From NCBI RefSeq assembly GCF_000002995.4, contig NW_025062479.1:17666721-17730720 (forward strand): a DNA stretch of 64,000 nt. The letters are read 5' to 3'. Both the position numbers and the translations under genes were made by a program. Under the pieces are notes generated by a model. That model was not told the origin of the DNA and ran no database searches. It saw only the letters and a program-made list of their open reading frames with translations. This document shows, in pieces, positions 25,986 to 39,800 of this stretch; the first letter of the stretch is position 1; each line of letters begins with the position of its first letter. This stretch comes from Brugia malayi. Lineage: Eukaryota > Nematoda > Chromadorea > Rhabditida > Onchocercidae.

Positions 25986-28076
25986 TCAATAGATTCTAAC
26001 TTCTCTCCTTCCTTTCAATTCCTGTTTGTAATGAGATGAATGAACAACAGACGCCAAACCAGGTGGACGAGTTTCCTCAAATTCACGCAGCGCCTGCTCA
26101 TACTCGTTAATCCTGACGTATATCAAGTTGAAACTTATTTCAGAAAAAAACTCTGGATTCTCGAAAGTGTTGTGAAAATTTGATGTCATAGCTATAAATA
26201 AAATATTACAACTTTACTGGTTTTAACAAATTATTAACCATTCTTTCTTCCATCCTTGCTTTAATAGAACGTTTCTTCGTGTTCCAAAGCCTGCCATGCC
26301 TTTTTGAGATGCAAATTTGTTGGTACCGGCCTGAAGTGGTACTATACCCTCCGATTTAATTTTCAGCACTTCGTCAATTTCTTTACCACCCTAAAACATT
26401 ACTTCAATAACCGCCACAGGATGAAATCAAGAATGTGGTACCAATCATTGAAATAGCTACAGATTATTTTTATTCACAACAAAGTTCTTACTCTAATTCC
26501 CTTCACATAATAATTGTAACAAAATCTAAAATCAAAAATAAGCAACTCTCTAACACAACTTTCTATAATTACTCTATGAATGTTATCATTTCTGGCTGTG
26601 TTACAACTTGTTTTGGCTATATATATATGGCTATATATATTAACATTTCTGGCCTTATCACATGTACTTTTAAAACGCAAATATACTGGGGTAATATTAA
26701 AATGATTAAAGCTGTATCGAATCTAGCCTAAGACTTTTTTAACTGGGTTAATAGAAAATACCTTCGAATTTGGTAGTACATCGCGTACTTTCAAAAAGCC
26801 ACCAGTACCTGATTGGCTGGCAAATTTGTTTTGTCCCGAATACCATGGCGTAAATGCACTACCCTTTCGTAAACCATCCTCCCTGTGAAAAAGAAAAAAA
26901 AAAATGCTTATGTGGCTTACTTTACAAAACTGTTTTAGCAGAATTTTTTTTAACATGATGACAGTGGTAGCAATAAACTACAGATGAAGTGCTTTTTATA
27001 GAGCTAACGTAAAACCAAGTCCTTCGATTTCCATGGTAGCTTGTCGAACTGCACCGATACCGGGTGGTGCATTCATTCCTTGCTGAGAAGCAAATATGTT
27101 GGTACCATATTGATAACATAATATACCATTCGTGCGTCGATCTCGTGGTAAACGTCCTCTAATAATAGGCACTTGATTACGCTGAGAGCCCATCGAACGC
27201 TAAAAATTTTGGTCATTAAAAAAGCTTATAAAATAAGTGCCATAAAAATATTATAAAAGTACCTCGCCAGATTGCGTAGCCATCCCGTAATCACCGGATT
27301 GTTTAGGTATAACTTTTTCACTTTGTTTATCAAGTATTACCTCCCAGTCTTTTTTATATTTTACTTTTAATACCTGATTTCTTGATGCACCAATCGGTGT
27401 TAAACCTGGAAGAAGAGTTATTGAATATATTGGAGTAACATAGGAATATGGTATAATTACGCAAAAGTTAAGATATTTCTATTACTAATTATGATTCAAA
27501 ATTAAAACTAATGCAAACATGATACCGCGGAGAAATCAATTCTTTCAGTTCTACAAATGAAACTTTTTATGAGCGAAATTTTAAACTATACCCTTTTGTG
27601 ATGCATACTGATTGCTGCCATACTGTGCTCTCAGTAATTCTTCACCTTTCCGGTCAGGATTTATAAAGCTGAAACAATCAGCTACTTTTCTTCCATCAAG
27701 GCATTATTTGCTTCTACAGTCACAAACATCACCTTACTTGCTTTAACTTTAAATTATCTTCAAAAATTACCCTAGTGATTACTCTGTATTGGCTTATGTT
27801 TCATAAGTTCTGAGTAGTGAGTGTCTTTTCATCGTCATTATGTCTTTCAGGTAACTTTCCCAGTCAAATTGCTTTTTAAGTTTTTCAAAAAAGAAATTGG
27901 AACCCGAGATGCTTGTCCTTCACTATGTTCCATCGTGGCATGCCTGGCGCAGTCATACCTTTTTGCGAATCATATTTATTTGTAGCAGCTTGCACTGACA
28001 GAAAAGTATCACCGGCTCGAAGTTGTTCCAAATTCCACTTTCGCTTCGTTGGCTTCTGCTCATTTTCTACGTTGTC
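25986..28076 (-). CDS. Calponin-like repeat protein (UNC-87/CLIK family), first exon not found
   Basis: Actin-filament-binding muscle protein of the nematode calponin-like-repeat group. Seven exons join in phase: 28076-27904, 27668-27592, 27405-27263, 27199-27009, 26882-26762, 26390-26239 and 26112-25986, giving 327 residues and a TGA. Six copies of the roughly 23-residue actin-binding repeat are visible: [33 protein letters not shown], a degenerate [49 protein letters not shown] and [21 protein letters not shown]. No calponin-homology domain is seen. The first exon found begins with [14 protein letters not shown] after a CTCCAG acceptor and has no ATG, so one or more 5' exons must lie further right, perhaps across a large intron before 30.7 kb. 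The C-terminal [16 protein letters not shown] tail is outside the repeats. UNC-87 itself has seven repeats. Confidence 0.85.
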
Positions 28077-30739
28077 CTGGAGTGAAGATACATTTGAAGT
28101 TAGATCAGTCAAGAATTACAATTACTATTTCAGAAAATTTGATTCTATTTTTATTTGCAGTCTTCACTTTTTTTTTTTAATTCTCTTCTAAACGTTATGC
28201 CATGTTTTGTTTTATTCTTGCTACTCTCTACGTCCCAAATTTTATCCAGTATCCGAATCTCAAAAATTTGAGTGGAAATTTTTCGTAAACATTTCACCAA
28301 TTTGGCAAAATGGATGTGAAATTTTATATGCTTCTGACAGCCTTAGCTTGTCTATTCAGTATCTCGTTACACATGAAGATGTATCCAAATCAGACATTTT
28401 ATATTAAATAGGTTATAAGACCTCTAACTTTGTTTGAGCGGTCGTGGCAGGACGACCAATAATTAGCAATAATTAGCACGGGACAATAACACATAGTTTA
28501 CTAAAGTTAAATTTGATGGAAATGAAGAAAAGAGATGAAATGCAAATAAAGGGATCTAACAGACATAAATTCGGAACACAGAAAAAAGTAAAAAAAGGAT
28601 TGCCAAGTTTGAAAACGGTGCTACAAAAAGATATCATTGCAAATGGAAGTCAAGTAATATCACATAGTGGAAAGATTGAAATCAGCTGAACTTGTCAGTA
28701 AAAGGAAATGTAGCAAATAAGACACATATATATATATGTAAATTTGAGTGAAATAGTGAATTTCAGTTCTTGAATGAATTTCAATCATTGTTCGAAGGAC
28801 TTAGACAAAATTGTGAAAAGCTGGAAAAATACTGGAAATTGAAACAAAAAAAGATTGGTTGAGAACACAAAAAGAATGAAATAAAAAGCATAAAAAAAGA
28901 GCTGTCGTGATGAATCAAGAGAGTTTGAAACGTTCTAGTAGATAGCATAAATCTCGAATTGCAAATTTAGGTAAGCATAAAGCCACAAGTAATGTCCAAA
29001 TTAGGTTAAACGAACGGAAAAGAAGCTAAAAAATGCTACTTAAATCATACAAGAAACAGGTAAAGAAAGATAAGAATTAGATGCGATGGATAAAAGTAAT
29101 AACATAAAGTTGAACCTTCCTTATAATGAATACTTAATTGTTAACAGAGGTAATAGATAATACAGTAAAAAACAATTTGTTACTCAAAGAGTAGAAAGGA
29201 AATTGTTCTTGATCCAAAGAGTTCTAAAAACAGAGAAATAATTATGATTATAAAATAATAACAGTATTAATGGTAGGAATTATCAATATTATCACTGAAA
29301 ATATAATATAAAACGAGCCTCCATGATCGTTGACTGATATGCAGAGATGTCAATAGTTCTTGAACTGAAAGCAGTAGTATTCAACTGGATCGAAGTTTGT
29401 TTTTACTGGTAACTGTTAGTTAAGTGATGCTAAGCAGAACTTGCTACGTGCTTTCTACTTCACTCTATTTGATAATGACTAAGAATGTTAGCTTACATTG
29501 AGATTGCGATGACGGGTAAGTTAGGAATAGAACCGATGATTTTGTTACAGGTGAATGGAAGTAGGTGTCTCGATGGTAAATCAAAAGCTCTTGAATAGCC
29601 AGAGAAATGTTGATGATTGAGAAGACCAGTTCAGTTGTAACTATCTTCAGTGATTGCTTAGCATAAGTACTCTTTTTCAGTCATCCTCACTATTACCCAC
29701 ATTGGTACAGGTACCTGGTAAATGGGAAATCGGATGGGATCAGATTGGATCGCATTTGATTTTTATTACTTTTGTGATTGTATTACTAGACGTAAAAAAA
29801 AATGAATTGAATAAAAACTTCCACTTTTCTTCAACCTTTCTTTCTTGCTTTGTTGCATGGCAATAAAAACAAATTTCCTAAAATTTCCAGTCTTTGATAA
29901 TAAAAAAAAAATAGATGGAATATAACAGAGATCTTAGCATGTAGGATCAGCATATCACGTAAATGTAAATATATCTACTGCATCTACTCCACGAACAATC
30001 ATTCAAACAGCTTCTACTTAAGCAAGTAAATGCATTCCAGACCGCTGTTACTTGAAAGATAGAATACAAGAGAATGACTGAATAACTTGCTCAGTTATAC
30101 AGAAAGCTTTGAAAAATCTTTCAAAACATAGAGTAAGCCATGTTTACATGTCAACAAAATATTCTGGTCCGAATAACTAACAACTTAGAAATGGCAAAAT
30201 GAAATCCTTCATTAGAGATATGTTTTGTTGCAACTGTTTTATGCCACCTGTAATATCAACATTTAAACTTCTAGCATGAATTAGGTTTGTGGAACAATCT
30301 CGAAGAGAATTCAAGCATTTTCAATGATTTCAATTCCTGTGATGCAAATTAATTCGAGCGAGAAAAGCTCGGTTTATTGTCATGAAAAAAATGAAAAAAA
30401 CTATGAATTCTTGAAGTGTACTATGCTAGGACTGGAAACCTTTCTAAAACAGTTTGAAAAGTTTTCAAATGATTTCTAACTAAATGACGCATCATGCTAT
30501 CCAAAGACAGTATTTGAACTCTTCAATAATTTATTATAAGCTGAGTGCATAGAAAAGTATAACAGATTTATGTTGCGAAAATCGAATCAAAAATCACTTT
30601 ATCTCGTTGAAAACGGAAACTAAATTAAGGGATATGGTTGATATTTTCTGATTAAATACACTTCCAATTAAATTACTTCGCTTTCGTTGCTTTTTTTCGA
30701 CTCTAATAGCAATAGCTACTGCCATATGGAAAATTTTTC
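28077..30739. other. No gene recognised; likely 5' intron/promoter of the calponin-like gene
   Basis: AT-rich region between the first recognised exon of the calponin-like gene (minus) and the small membrane protein (plus). The missing start exon of the calponin-like gene is expected here, but I could not single it out. A short TA-rich tract lies near 28,720-28,738. Confidence 0.45.
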
Positions 30740-31471
30740 ATGCTTTCAAGTCACACGCCTTCTTCAGAGATTTCAAGATTTGCCATTTCAGTGCAACTAA
30801 ATCCACCAGGAGCGTTATCTCTTTCTGCTCAAATGTCTGCAACTTATGGAATCACATGTGAGAGTTAAAATTTAAACTGAATATCCAAGTATTTTTAATT
30901 TTAATTTTAAAACTTTTAATTTTTCATCTTTAAGAATTATTTTGTTGCTCAGAAGTTTATGTATTCTCTGACAAGTTGGTAGTTAAGTTCATAAGATAAT
31001 ATTTAAATTGAGCGTTTGCTGATTTGTCCTTGGAATCTGACTCCGTTCACTGCTAATTAATCTTTGCTAATCATAAGTTTAGAAACTTTTTCTCAGCAAT
31101 AATAATTAAGCAGTATTTCAGGTGTGTTTGTTGGCTTGGCATTGTTCACTGCAACAAACGCTTTACGTGGGGCTTTATTCAGAACAGGAAAAAGTTTCTG
31201 GTCATCCGGCAAATATGATCCCTACACCAATCTGTTCGAACTCGGCAAATCGCTTAAAGCTGTGAGTTTAGTAATAATAGAGTTCTTTTATATAAAATGC
31301 TGTTTTTTCAACAAATTAGAAGAATTTTGAGCGTAATTTCAGCATACAAAGGAAAGACAGACCACTTATATTCAATTAAGTGATGCATTCATTTTTGGTT
31401 CAAATAATCATAAATTTTTTGCGATTTTTCAAACTCTTGAAATTAACAAAATAATTTGTAATATATTGTAA
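30740..31471 (+). CDS. Unrecognised small protein with one membrane segment, about 128 aa
   Basis: Exon 1 (30740-30857) starts MLSSHTPSSEISRF and exon 2 (31122-31261) follows in phase. Together they give a well-formed 86-residue sequence: a short N-terminal part, a hydrophobic segment at about 36-52 (TYGITCVFVGLALFTA), and a conserved-looking tail RTGKSFWSSGKYDPYTNLFE. Donors are T|GTGAGA and GCT|GTGAGT; the acceptor is TTTCAG. A third exon, 31343-31471 (HTKERQTTYIQLSDAF), joins in phase 0 and ends in TAA, but its second half is AT-rich and may not be real. A possible trans-splice acceptor (CTAATAG) lies about 40 nt upstream of the ATG. I do not recognise the family; a small membrane or mitochondrial protein is one possibility. 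Exons 1 and 2 are fairly secure. Confidence 0.5.
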
Positions 31472-33805
31472 ACTTTCAAGACCAAATTTCTGCAAACTCG
31501 CTCTTATATTTTGTTGAACAGTTAAGTATGGATACATCAACTTAGAAAACTATTATTCATGACACCTTGAAATACAATAATTGAAAACATCAAATGAATG
31601 ATAGCGCACTTCTTAAATTCTAATAACACAAAGTAAAACTTTAACATTCAAGAATATTTATGCATGAAATTGAATAATTTATACAGATAACCAGAAAGAG
31701 TTCAATACTATGAAGCTTTCAGAAAACTGTCCAAGTTCTTTTCTTTCCCAATTCAAAGTTCACATTTTGAGATTGACCTAATGGACAACGGAAATCGGAA
31801 TGTTATATCAACTAATCGCGACGCCAAGAAAACAATTTACCTGCAATAGTTACTGTAATGATCTAGTTATATCATCATTTATAAATTAAAATAAATGGCT
31901 TTGTAAGATACGCAGTAATTAAAATCGCTATATTTCGACATTCGTTTCTGAACACACCGATAGTTATTGCCGTTTGAGTATTTCCTCCCCTTGTCTTACG
32001 ATTAATTGCTTAATTTAACCTCCATGTATTTTATTGCCATCAGATTTGTTTATGGAATGAGACTATTGATTTGTTTCTTATGCTAATCAAAATTACACTG
32101 CATTTTGAATTTTAACGAATTACCACCAGAATCATTCTGTTCATCACTGAACACATGTAATACAGACTATAAATATGTCCTTTAATCTGCATTAATTTAA
32201 TATGTAAGTTTCCTGGAACGAAATCCTTTATCTGCATTAAGTTCAGCATTCTAATTCACCGTACGTTGGATGAAAGTATTGAAGGAAACCATAATTACCA
32301 AATTTGTTAATAATAATTTGAGCTTTCTTTTTTGAATTCTTTTTAATGCCTCGAATCCAGACATCAGGACTTCTAAAGTCTTGAATTACTATTTAGCAGA
32401 AATTCCTGAAACATCATCCAACGGAATCAGCAACATACAATTTCTCTGCTGTTAAGCTATCAGTGATCAGTTAACAGTATCAAAAAATAACAATGAATAT
32501 TTTTTATTAAAATAATACACAATGATAAATTTAATTCTTTTTTGGTTTATAATAGTAGAAAGACAAAAAGAACTTCTCAAAAAACTCTTACGACTGCAAA
32601 TAAATGTTGAAAAAGACAAAGAAAACAAATAGGATTTTTAGCAAATACACAGTTAGTTCCTTCAATGAAGTCATTCTAGATACTTCGTAAAATGAAATGT
32701 TTGCACATTTTTAGAGAACTATTAGTAAATACAGCGAAACCGGATATGGACTAGAGGTACAGGAGCTAAAAATGAAATGAAATTAACATAAACATATTTA
32801 CGACTACTTTCTAAATCGCAAAAGCACTACAATCAATGTTATACGCTAATGGAAATAAGCAGAAGCCACGCCCAATATTCTCTTACAGCAAATTTCAGAT
32901 AGTACAAAATATACAATTTAGATTTGAAAAAGTGGAAATTCGAGCTATACGTTTTATGATTTTTACTTTCAAAAATATAGCCATGCATATTTAAAAATCC
33001 TCAAAAAAGCGCATTCCTCAAATATAAGGAAAGCATTTTTCAGAAGTTTCGCATTTTATCAATAAAATCAATTATGTAATATTTTCAGTCAAAATCTCAG
33101 AAATTCAAAAAAAAAAAAAAAAAGAAAAAAACGACCGCCTATGTTTCTGGAATGGAAAAAATATCATCTCCCTAGGAGCCGTAAGTTAAAAAAAGTCTCA
33201 GTTGTCTTGCGATCGCTATATCAGTGAATCTTAACGACCTACGACTTTGAATTTAGCTTATCAAAATCTGTTCTAAACACTAGATTCCTTCAGTGATGGA
33301 TTAAAAAATCTTTTCTGGACAGTCTACAGAAAAGACTTAATATCAATATTGAACCTACAGCTCCTTATATATACGTTACAGATAAATGGTTAATAGCTTA
33401 CAAGAAGAAAGATAGAGAGAGACAATTTTTTAGGTTTGGCTTAAGTCGTTAATGAAAGACTTTTGGAGCACTTTTAAGTACAGCTGATCAAAATGATAAT
33501 AAGAACAAATAGTGAGGCAGTATCATTGCACTTCATACAACTGAGTGAATCAAATTTTAGAAGAGATAACAAGCAAGTCTTTAAAGACTATGCAAGTAAC
33601 TGAATAATTAATAAAAGACGAAAGCTTATGCAATTAAATTACGACACAACAATTAAATAATTAAGTTCATAACCATAAGTATAATCAGTGCCGCGGAACA
33701 GACCTTTTCCATTTTTCGAAACTTTTCTGGCTGTTAGAGATTATTTTCTCATTATAATGTAAGATTTCTATTCCTGTTATTTTCCGGTACTGTGAAAAAC
33801 AGAAT
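31472..33805. other. Intergenic, no gene recognised
   Basis: Very AT-rich spacer between the small membrane-protein gene and the 3' end of the nuclear receptor gene, which read towards each other. No exon chain could be built on either strand. Confidence 0.5.
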
Positions 33806-36800
33806 CTAACAGCTGCTTGTTGCATTCAATTCTTCCTCATCATCAGTAATAGTGTCGGAAGGATGGCATGAAAATGGTGACAGTATTGTTCGGACTTCTG
33901 CACTACGATTGTCACTGTTGATTTGTTTTGGATTTTTGCAGATCAAGAAAGGAACATAAAACATTTTGCTATGTAACAGTACCGATGACGCAGAATGTAA
34001 CATTGGTAACCTGTAATGGCCACTAAGCGATATATTACCAGTTAACTGTCGTGAAACAATCGTGAAAGCTTTATAAAATTTTGATCACATGGAGATCTTA
34101 AAAATGTTTTAAATATTCAATTAAAAGCATTACTGCAAATTATATTTTAGAAACCAATTAAAGCTATATTTCTTGAAGTTTTTTAAAGAATACTATAAAT
34201 TGACAGCCAATATTAGTTCTACAGTGTCCAACAATACAGAATAGCTAAAATAAAAATGTACCATGTTAAAATATCAGTTAGTCGTGCGCCATTTTCATGC
34301 TGGCTAAGATGTATCTGCAATGCCTTCACGAACTGATCCTGTATTAAAGATACTCTCCGGACATAAACACTGCGCACCATTGATTCCTTCACATCAATAG
34401 CTGTTTCATCTAAAAATCAAAAAGTGGTCTATATCATGCAGATAACGCTCAGACTATCTTATTTCTTATTTCTGCTTTTATTTTCAGTATTTGTGTCAAT
34501 CCGAAGTCATATAATGGTTTTTAGAATTATACTGACAAGCAAAAATTGTTATATTGCATCAAAAAAAAAAGGAAAGATGACAAAGAAAATGAGTTCTTTT
34601 GTTCAGAATTAAAAACGCTCGAAACGTTTTAGTTAAGAGTGTCGTTAAAAAGATAACAAATCCTTCTCAACTCTTTTCTACATAGTCATTTTATCACATT
34701 TTCACAAATTGAATTATACTTTCACAGATTTCATATCATTACCATCACGACAATCTGAGTTAACACTATCTTTTCAGTTCCTCAAGTAGATTTTGAATGA
34801 TTTTAAAAGGAATAAAGTTTCTTTTTTGTGGCATCCGAAAAAAAAAAGGAAACGTAAGGACTTTTCTATTGTCCTTCCATTTTTAAAGAAAGATAAGCCT
34901 TTTTCAAAAAACCTAAATATCAAGAATAATAAATAATAAATTGAGTCTATTTTGACTTATTTTTGGAACATTATTCTAAACTTTGGATAACACATGAAAT
35001 ATCAGGATTAAAATTATTTAAATGGAACAAACCACAACTGTGAGGTGTATAGTGTAGTAGAGTGATAGCTTTCAGGCAAACATACGCTTCCAAAGTAATT
35101 TTCAAACGACTGAATGAATGTAGTAATGCCGTAAATTTTTCAACTAAGGGTGAGGCCTCTCTAAAACAAATTAAGAAAATGATAGCGACTGCCAAAAATA
35201 ACACTGCAAAAATATTAAGCACTCTCAATCATTTCTACTATTTCAAATATCGTAATGTCAGCGTCTGTTGACAAATGGTAACGAATAAACACTTTGATAA
35301 TTTGTTGTTGTTTATCATTCTTACTTTGACCACATCCATAGCAATAACGACAACGCAAATCTAGTTAATTTCAAAAATAAACAAACTTGTTGACATGTTC
35401 TAATGGTATATGTTTCCCCATGACAGCACATAATCGCTTCTGTAGCAGTTGGAGATTGACGGACGAATCAACGAACGATACTTCTTCGCTATCATCAGTA
35501 GTTGTCGAACTGACCGGCAAACTGTCTTGATTGGAAACTCTTGTTGAAGCAGCATAAAAGCAGGCTGACAACAATACCTGAAATCTGTGATCTAAGTTGA
35601 GGACATAGTTAAATAAGGAAGGCAAATAATCATAATCACATATTTAGTAAGCGAGAATAATTCCAGACCAGTTCAGCCCATCGTTGAGTTAGCAAGTGAG
35701 TGTGCACTTCTACAGGTAAATCGTGATAAAATGGTAGCATCTTGGTCCATTCAACCAGTTGTTCAACAATTTCATCACCGATTCTAGACAACCTCTGACA
35801 TGCGGGGATCGTCGGGTCGTCACTGCATGATCCCAATTGCTGCGCTATTCGTAAACCTTTTAGATTGATTAGCTTCTCGATATGATCTATTTCAATTAGT
35901 TCCTGGAAGAGGAAAATTATTTTTTTGAATGTATAAGGAAAATATTAGTAAGATCAGCAAAAATATCGTAGCCAATTGAACTGTGAGTATAAATTTCTGT
36001 AAAAACTGGAATCAGAAATAACAAGAAGCATTCGATTTTCGCAAAATTGCTTCTTTTTTATTTTATGAGTTAACAAACGGATTCAAAGTAGCAAAAAATA
36101 TTGATATGGTTGATATTACTATGGTTTCATTCTTATTCTCTTAAATTCTTGTACAAATAAAATTAGATCATATCAGTTTAGGAATGGTGAATGGATTCCC
36201 CATTTAAGTATTGATGAAAGAAATTAAGTATAGAAAGGATGGTAGAAATGAGAAAATGTGAATGTATCCGACAGATAAAGAAATAACAATAATAAATGTG
36301 AAGGTTGTAATTAAGATATCGATCCTATTATATCATCTTCGACTTTAAATCATTATTACACTCTATATCACTCTATTTTATTTTTAATTACTGGATATTA
36401 AATCCATTTATACTTCTATGTTCTCCAGTCTTTATTAACAAACCTAAAAGCAAGAAATTCATAACAGAAGATTTGAAATGGTAATCAAAATCGGAGCAAG
36501 AAGGATGGTAAATATTCAATGAAGAGCAGTAGTATCTTAAACTTCAAGAATTCAATTATTATTGAATAAATCACCTTAGTTCGACTTTTCAGGAAGAGAT
36601 ATGATGGCCTTGTTATTTCTCGTCATATAAATCTTAATGAACAGATCTCTACCTTTATTAAGGGAATGAATTAGTTTTAAATACGAGAACATCTAAAGGT
36701 TTTCATAAAATAAATGATATGAGGAGTCTCCAAAAAGAATTGACATTTAATCGAGTTATTTATAAGATTCAGTGACTATCGAAGATCTACTGCAACCAAG

Positions 36801-39800
36801 ATGTTAACAAAATCATCATATTGAATTGTCCCAAACAGATTTATTGTGACTACAAAATAACTTTTTAAGAAGGTGCTTGTGTTGGTGGTTTTTTGCAAAA
36901 ATGAAAAAAAAAAAAAAAAAAAAAACAATAAATATGTACACAGTTATGTAAATAGTTATACAACCATTCATTGAATAAAATCCAAGTAGACACCTACATA
37001 AAATTGATATCAATTTAGTAAGCACAAGACAGATCATCCAACTTCAACCATCCAACTATCACAAAATATATTTGTCTAAAAGCTTTAATAGATTAAAACA
37101 ATTTGTTCAAGAAAATCAGAAGTTAATTCGGTAGTAAATATCTTCAATTAATGTAAAGGAGATTTTTTTGACCTGCACCAGACTAACTAAATACTGATTT
37201 AATTAAATGTATTAGCGAATCAAATGTTGCAAAATGTGCCAGCATGGAACTGAGTGAGAATAAAATACAGTGGAAATACAAATCAAAGCTACAACTTTTT
37301 ACATTCCTGACGGATTCAAGTGGACTTATTTTGTAGCTTGAGCAAACAGTTTCAATTTTATCGGTAGACGAAACAAACGGTGAAATTGTCATTAATAACA
37401 GTCAATCGCCTCTCTTATAATTAATGTCGCATTCCATCTGCTCATTCGGCGGAGTAAAAAGAAACACAACCATTGACACAATTTTCGATTAGATAATATT
37501 GGAAGTGAACAGAAAATTAAAAATTCAACTCTTACTTGTATGAGATTCTTATTATGAGTAGGAAGAGGAGATCTGCTGCAGGCAAACTGAACAGCTACCC
37601 TACTACTAGAGCCACTTGTTGGTGGTATTTCTTCACTTCTTGTAACACTTTCTTTAGCTGACAAATTAAGAGGTTCGGTGTTGGGATGTACATCAGGCAT
37701 TATTGATGTACCCAGGAGTGAACTTTGCAGTGGTGTACGTTCCATTGTTCGTTGTTCTGGAGGTGTACCTCTTGAAGTGTTGTCGGAAGCACCTAGTGGG
37801 GTACCACAACGTGGGGCAGTTTCTCGTAAGATACTTTCACAAAGCGCTTGTAAACGTCTTGTCTTCTTATATTTCAATTTGTAAAGATTGTAAATAGCGC
37901 TTCCGTTCCGACCACCTGGCATTCGATCTTCCCGTACCGCTTCAATTAAGTTCTGATTAATTTTTTAAATACATATCATTTTTTGAATCTGTTTGATAAA
38001 TAATATTGAAAACGTAGAGGATAGGCAATTTATCTTTAACAATTACCAATATTTGAATGATTAAATGTCGGAAATCCTAACCTTCAAGGACCATACCCTG
38101 CTGTAAACATTTTTGAAATCGACAAAATTGACATCTATTTCTTTGTTCCTTTGTCATCGGGCAGTTTCCAGTACCACTAACGCATGTATATACACGTTTG
38201 TTCTGCACCGTTCTCTTAAAGAAGCCTTTGCACCTGAAAATTAAACTTATCATTTTGCTAAAGACAATCTCATAAGCATAGCGTCAGAACCGGATTTTTT
38301 GTTGAAGAAACTTTGTTCTATCCGCTTTAAGAACTCAAACCGCAAAAAGAAAGTTTGTTAATAAAATATCTTTACGCAGACACCTAGGCAAGGATGTTAG
38401 AAAACAAATACGAATTGGTTTCTTCATTCTAAGACAAACAATTCAACCATTTAAAAATTTCTAAAAACCACTTTCTGTAAAGTTTTATTGAATGCTAACA
38501 ACATACGTTAGCTGTAGATGTTTTTAATGTTTACAAGATATTATTCAATAGACAGTAAATGTAAATGTAAATGCTTTGAATGCTGGGTACCCAGTACCGG
38601 TACAAAAATAAACAGTGGTAAGGAATGATTCAGTGAGTGAAGTATCGTGATGACCGGTTTTATAGGGCATCTGCAGAAGAAATGATTCCGATGAAATAGG
38701 TCAACACGAATGCGTTTTAGGTCGTTATGTGCAAATTAAAGTGTCTGTTCTAAGTGTTGTCCTAAACGAGTATCTAAATAAGATAACGAAGGATGATAAT
38801 AACACACAAGCAATCACCATTTCTATATTTTGTTCTTGAATGTATCCATTAAGTCTTAAGCTTTTTCATTTGCCGCTCTTCACAATATTTCATATATTCT
38901 ATAATTAAAATGTCTACTCTAAGTGTTGCTCTAAATGAATACCTAAATGGAATAGTGAGACATGATAAAAGCATATAAACAGCCGCTTCACCATTTCTAT
39001 ATTTTGCTTTTGAATGTATATGCTAAGTTTCTCAAGACATCTAATATAAGATCATAGCTATATTGAGAAGTGCGTTTATGAGAATGCAAAAATATGATAG
39101 AACTATAAATTTAACTAATGTGGGAAATTACTTTAGCAGATATTTCTGATAAGTGTACAAAGCTAGAAAAAAAAAAAAAAAAACTGTTCATTATCTTCCT
39201 GACAGTTGTTTCCTCGGAGATGCAGTCAAATTTAAAATGTGCAGGGAAAATTGAATATGTAATAATAAGTTAGAGAAAGGATCCGATTAGGATAACAATA
39301 AATTAGACACTGAGGTGAAACTTTTGTAACAATAATAAAACCTTTAAAAAAAAAGCCATTTTAGTAACAACTGAGAAATTATAAATTTCCTCCTGAATGT
39401 TAGCCTTCAACCTCTCCAACGTATATGTACCTAAACTTTTTCAATAGCATATCAGATCAAAATTAAGTATTGACTTGTCATTCCATTAGTATAGATATTG
39501 ATTTCTTCTACTACTTATTCCTAGAATAAAAAAATCTTGACTGTTTGCCATTTACTTGTTACGTCCTAAAGTGTCACTGTATAATTTAACAAATCACTTG
39601 GTGGTTATGAAACGAGTTTCTAATGCAGGCCTTCTGGAAATTATGGAATCATTCTGTTCTGAAATTAAAAAAAGAAAACTGATTTACACAACATAAGCAC
39701 TTTATACAGAGAGGATGAATTTTACTTTCAAATTACTGCAATCTGGCTTATTATAATATATCTCAAAATAAGTGCATTAGTGATGATTGATAGACCTTGC

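Noticed and set aside
37678..37897. Two overlapping plus-strand open frames in the receptor region
   Set aside because: Shadows of the minus-strand receptor exon 37939-37536, whose coding sequence is supported by phase and by the NR6A motif.
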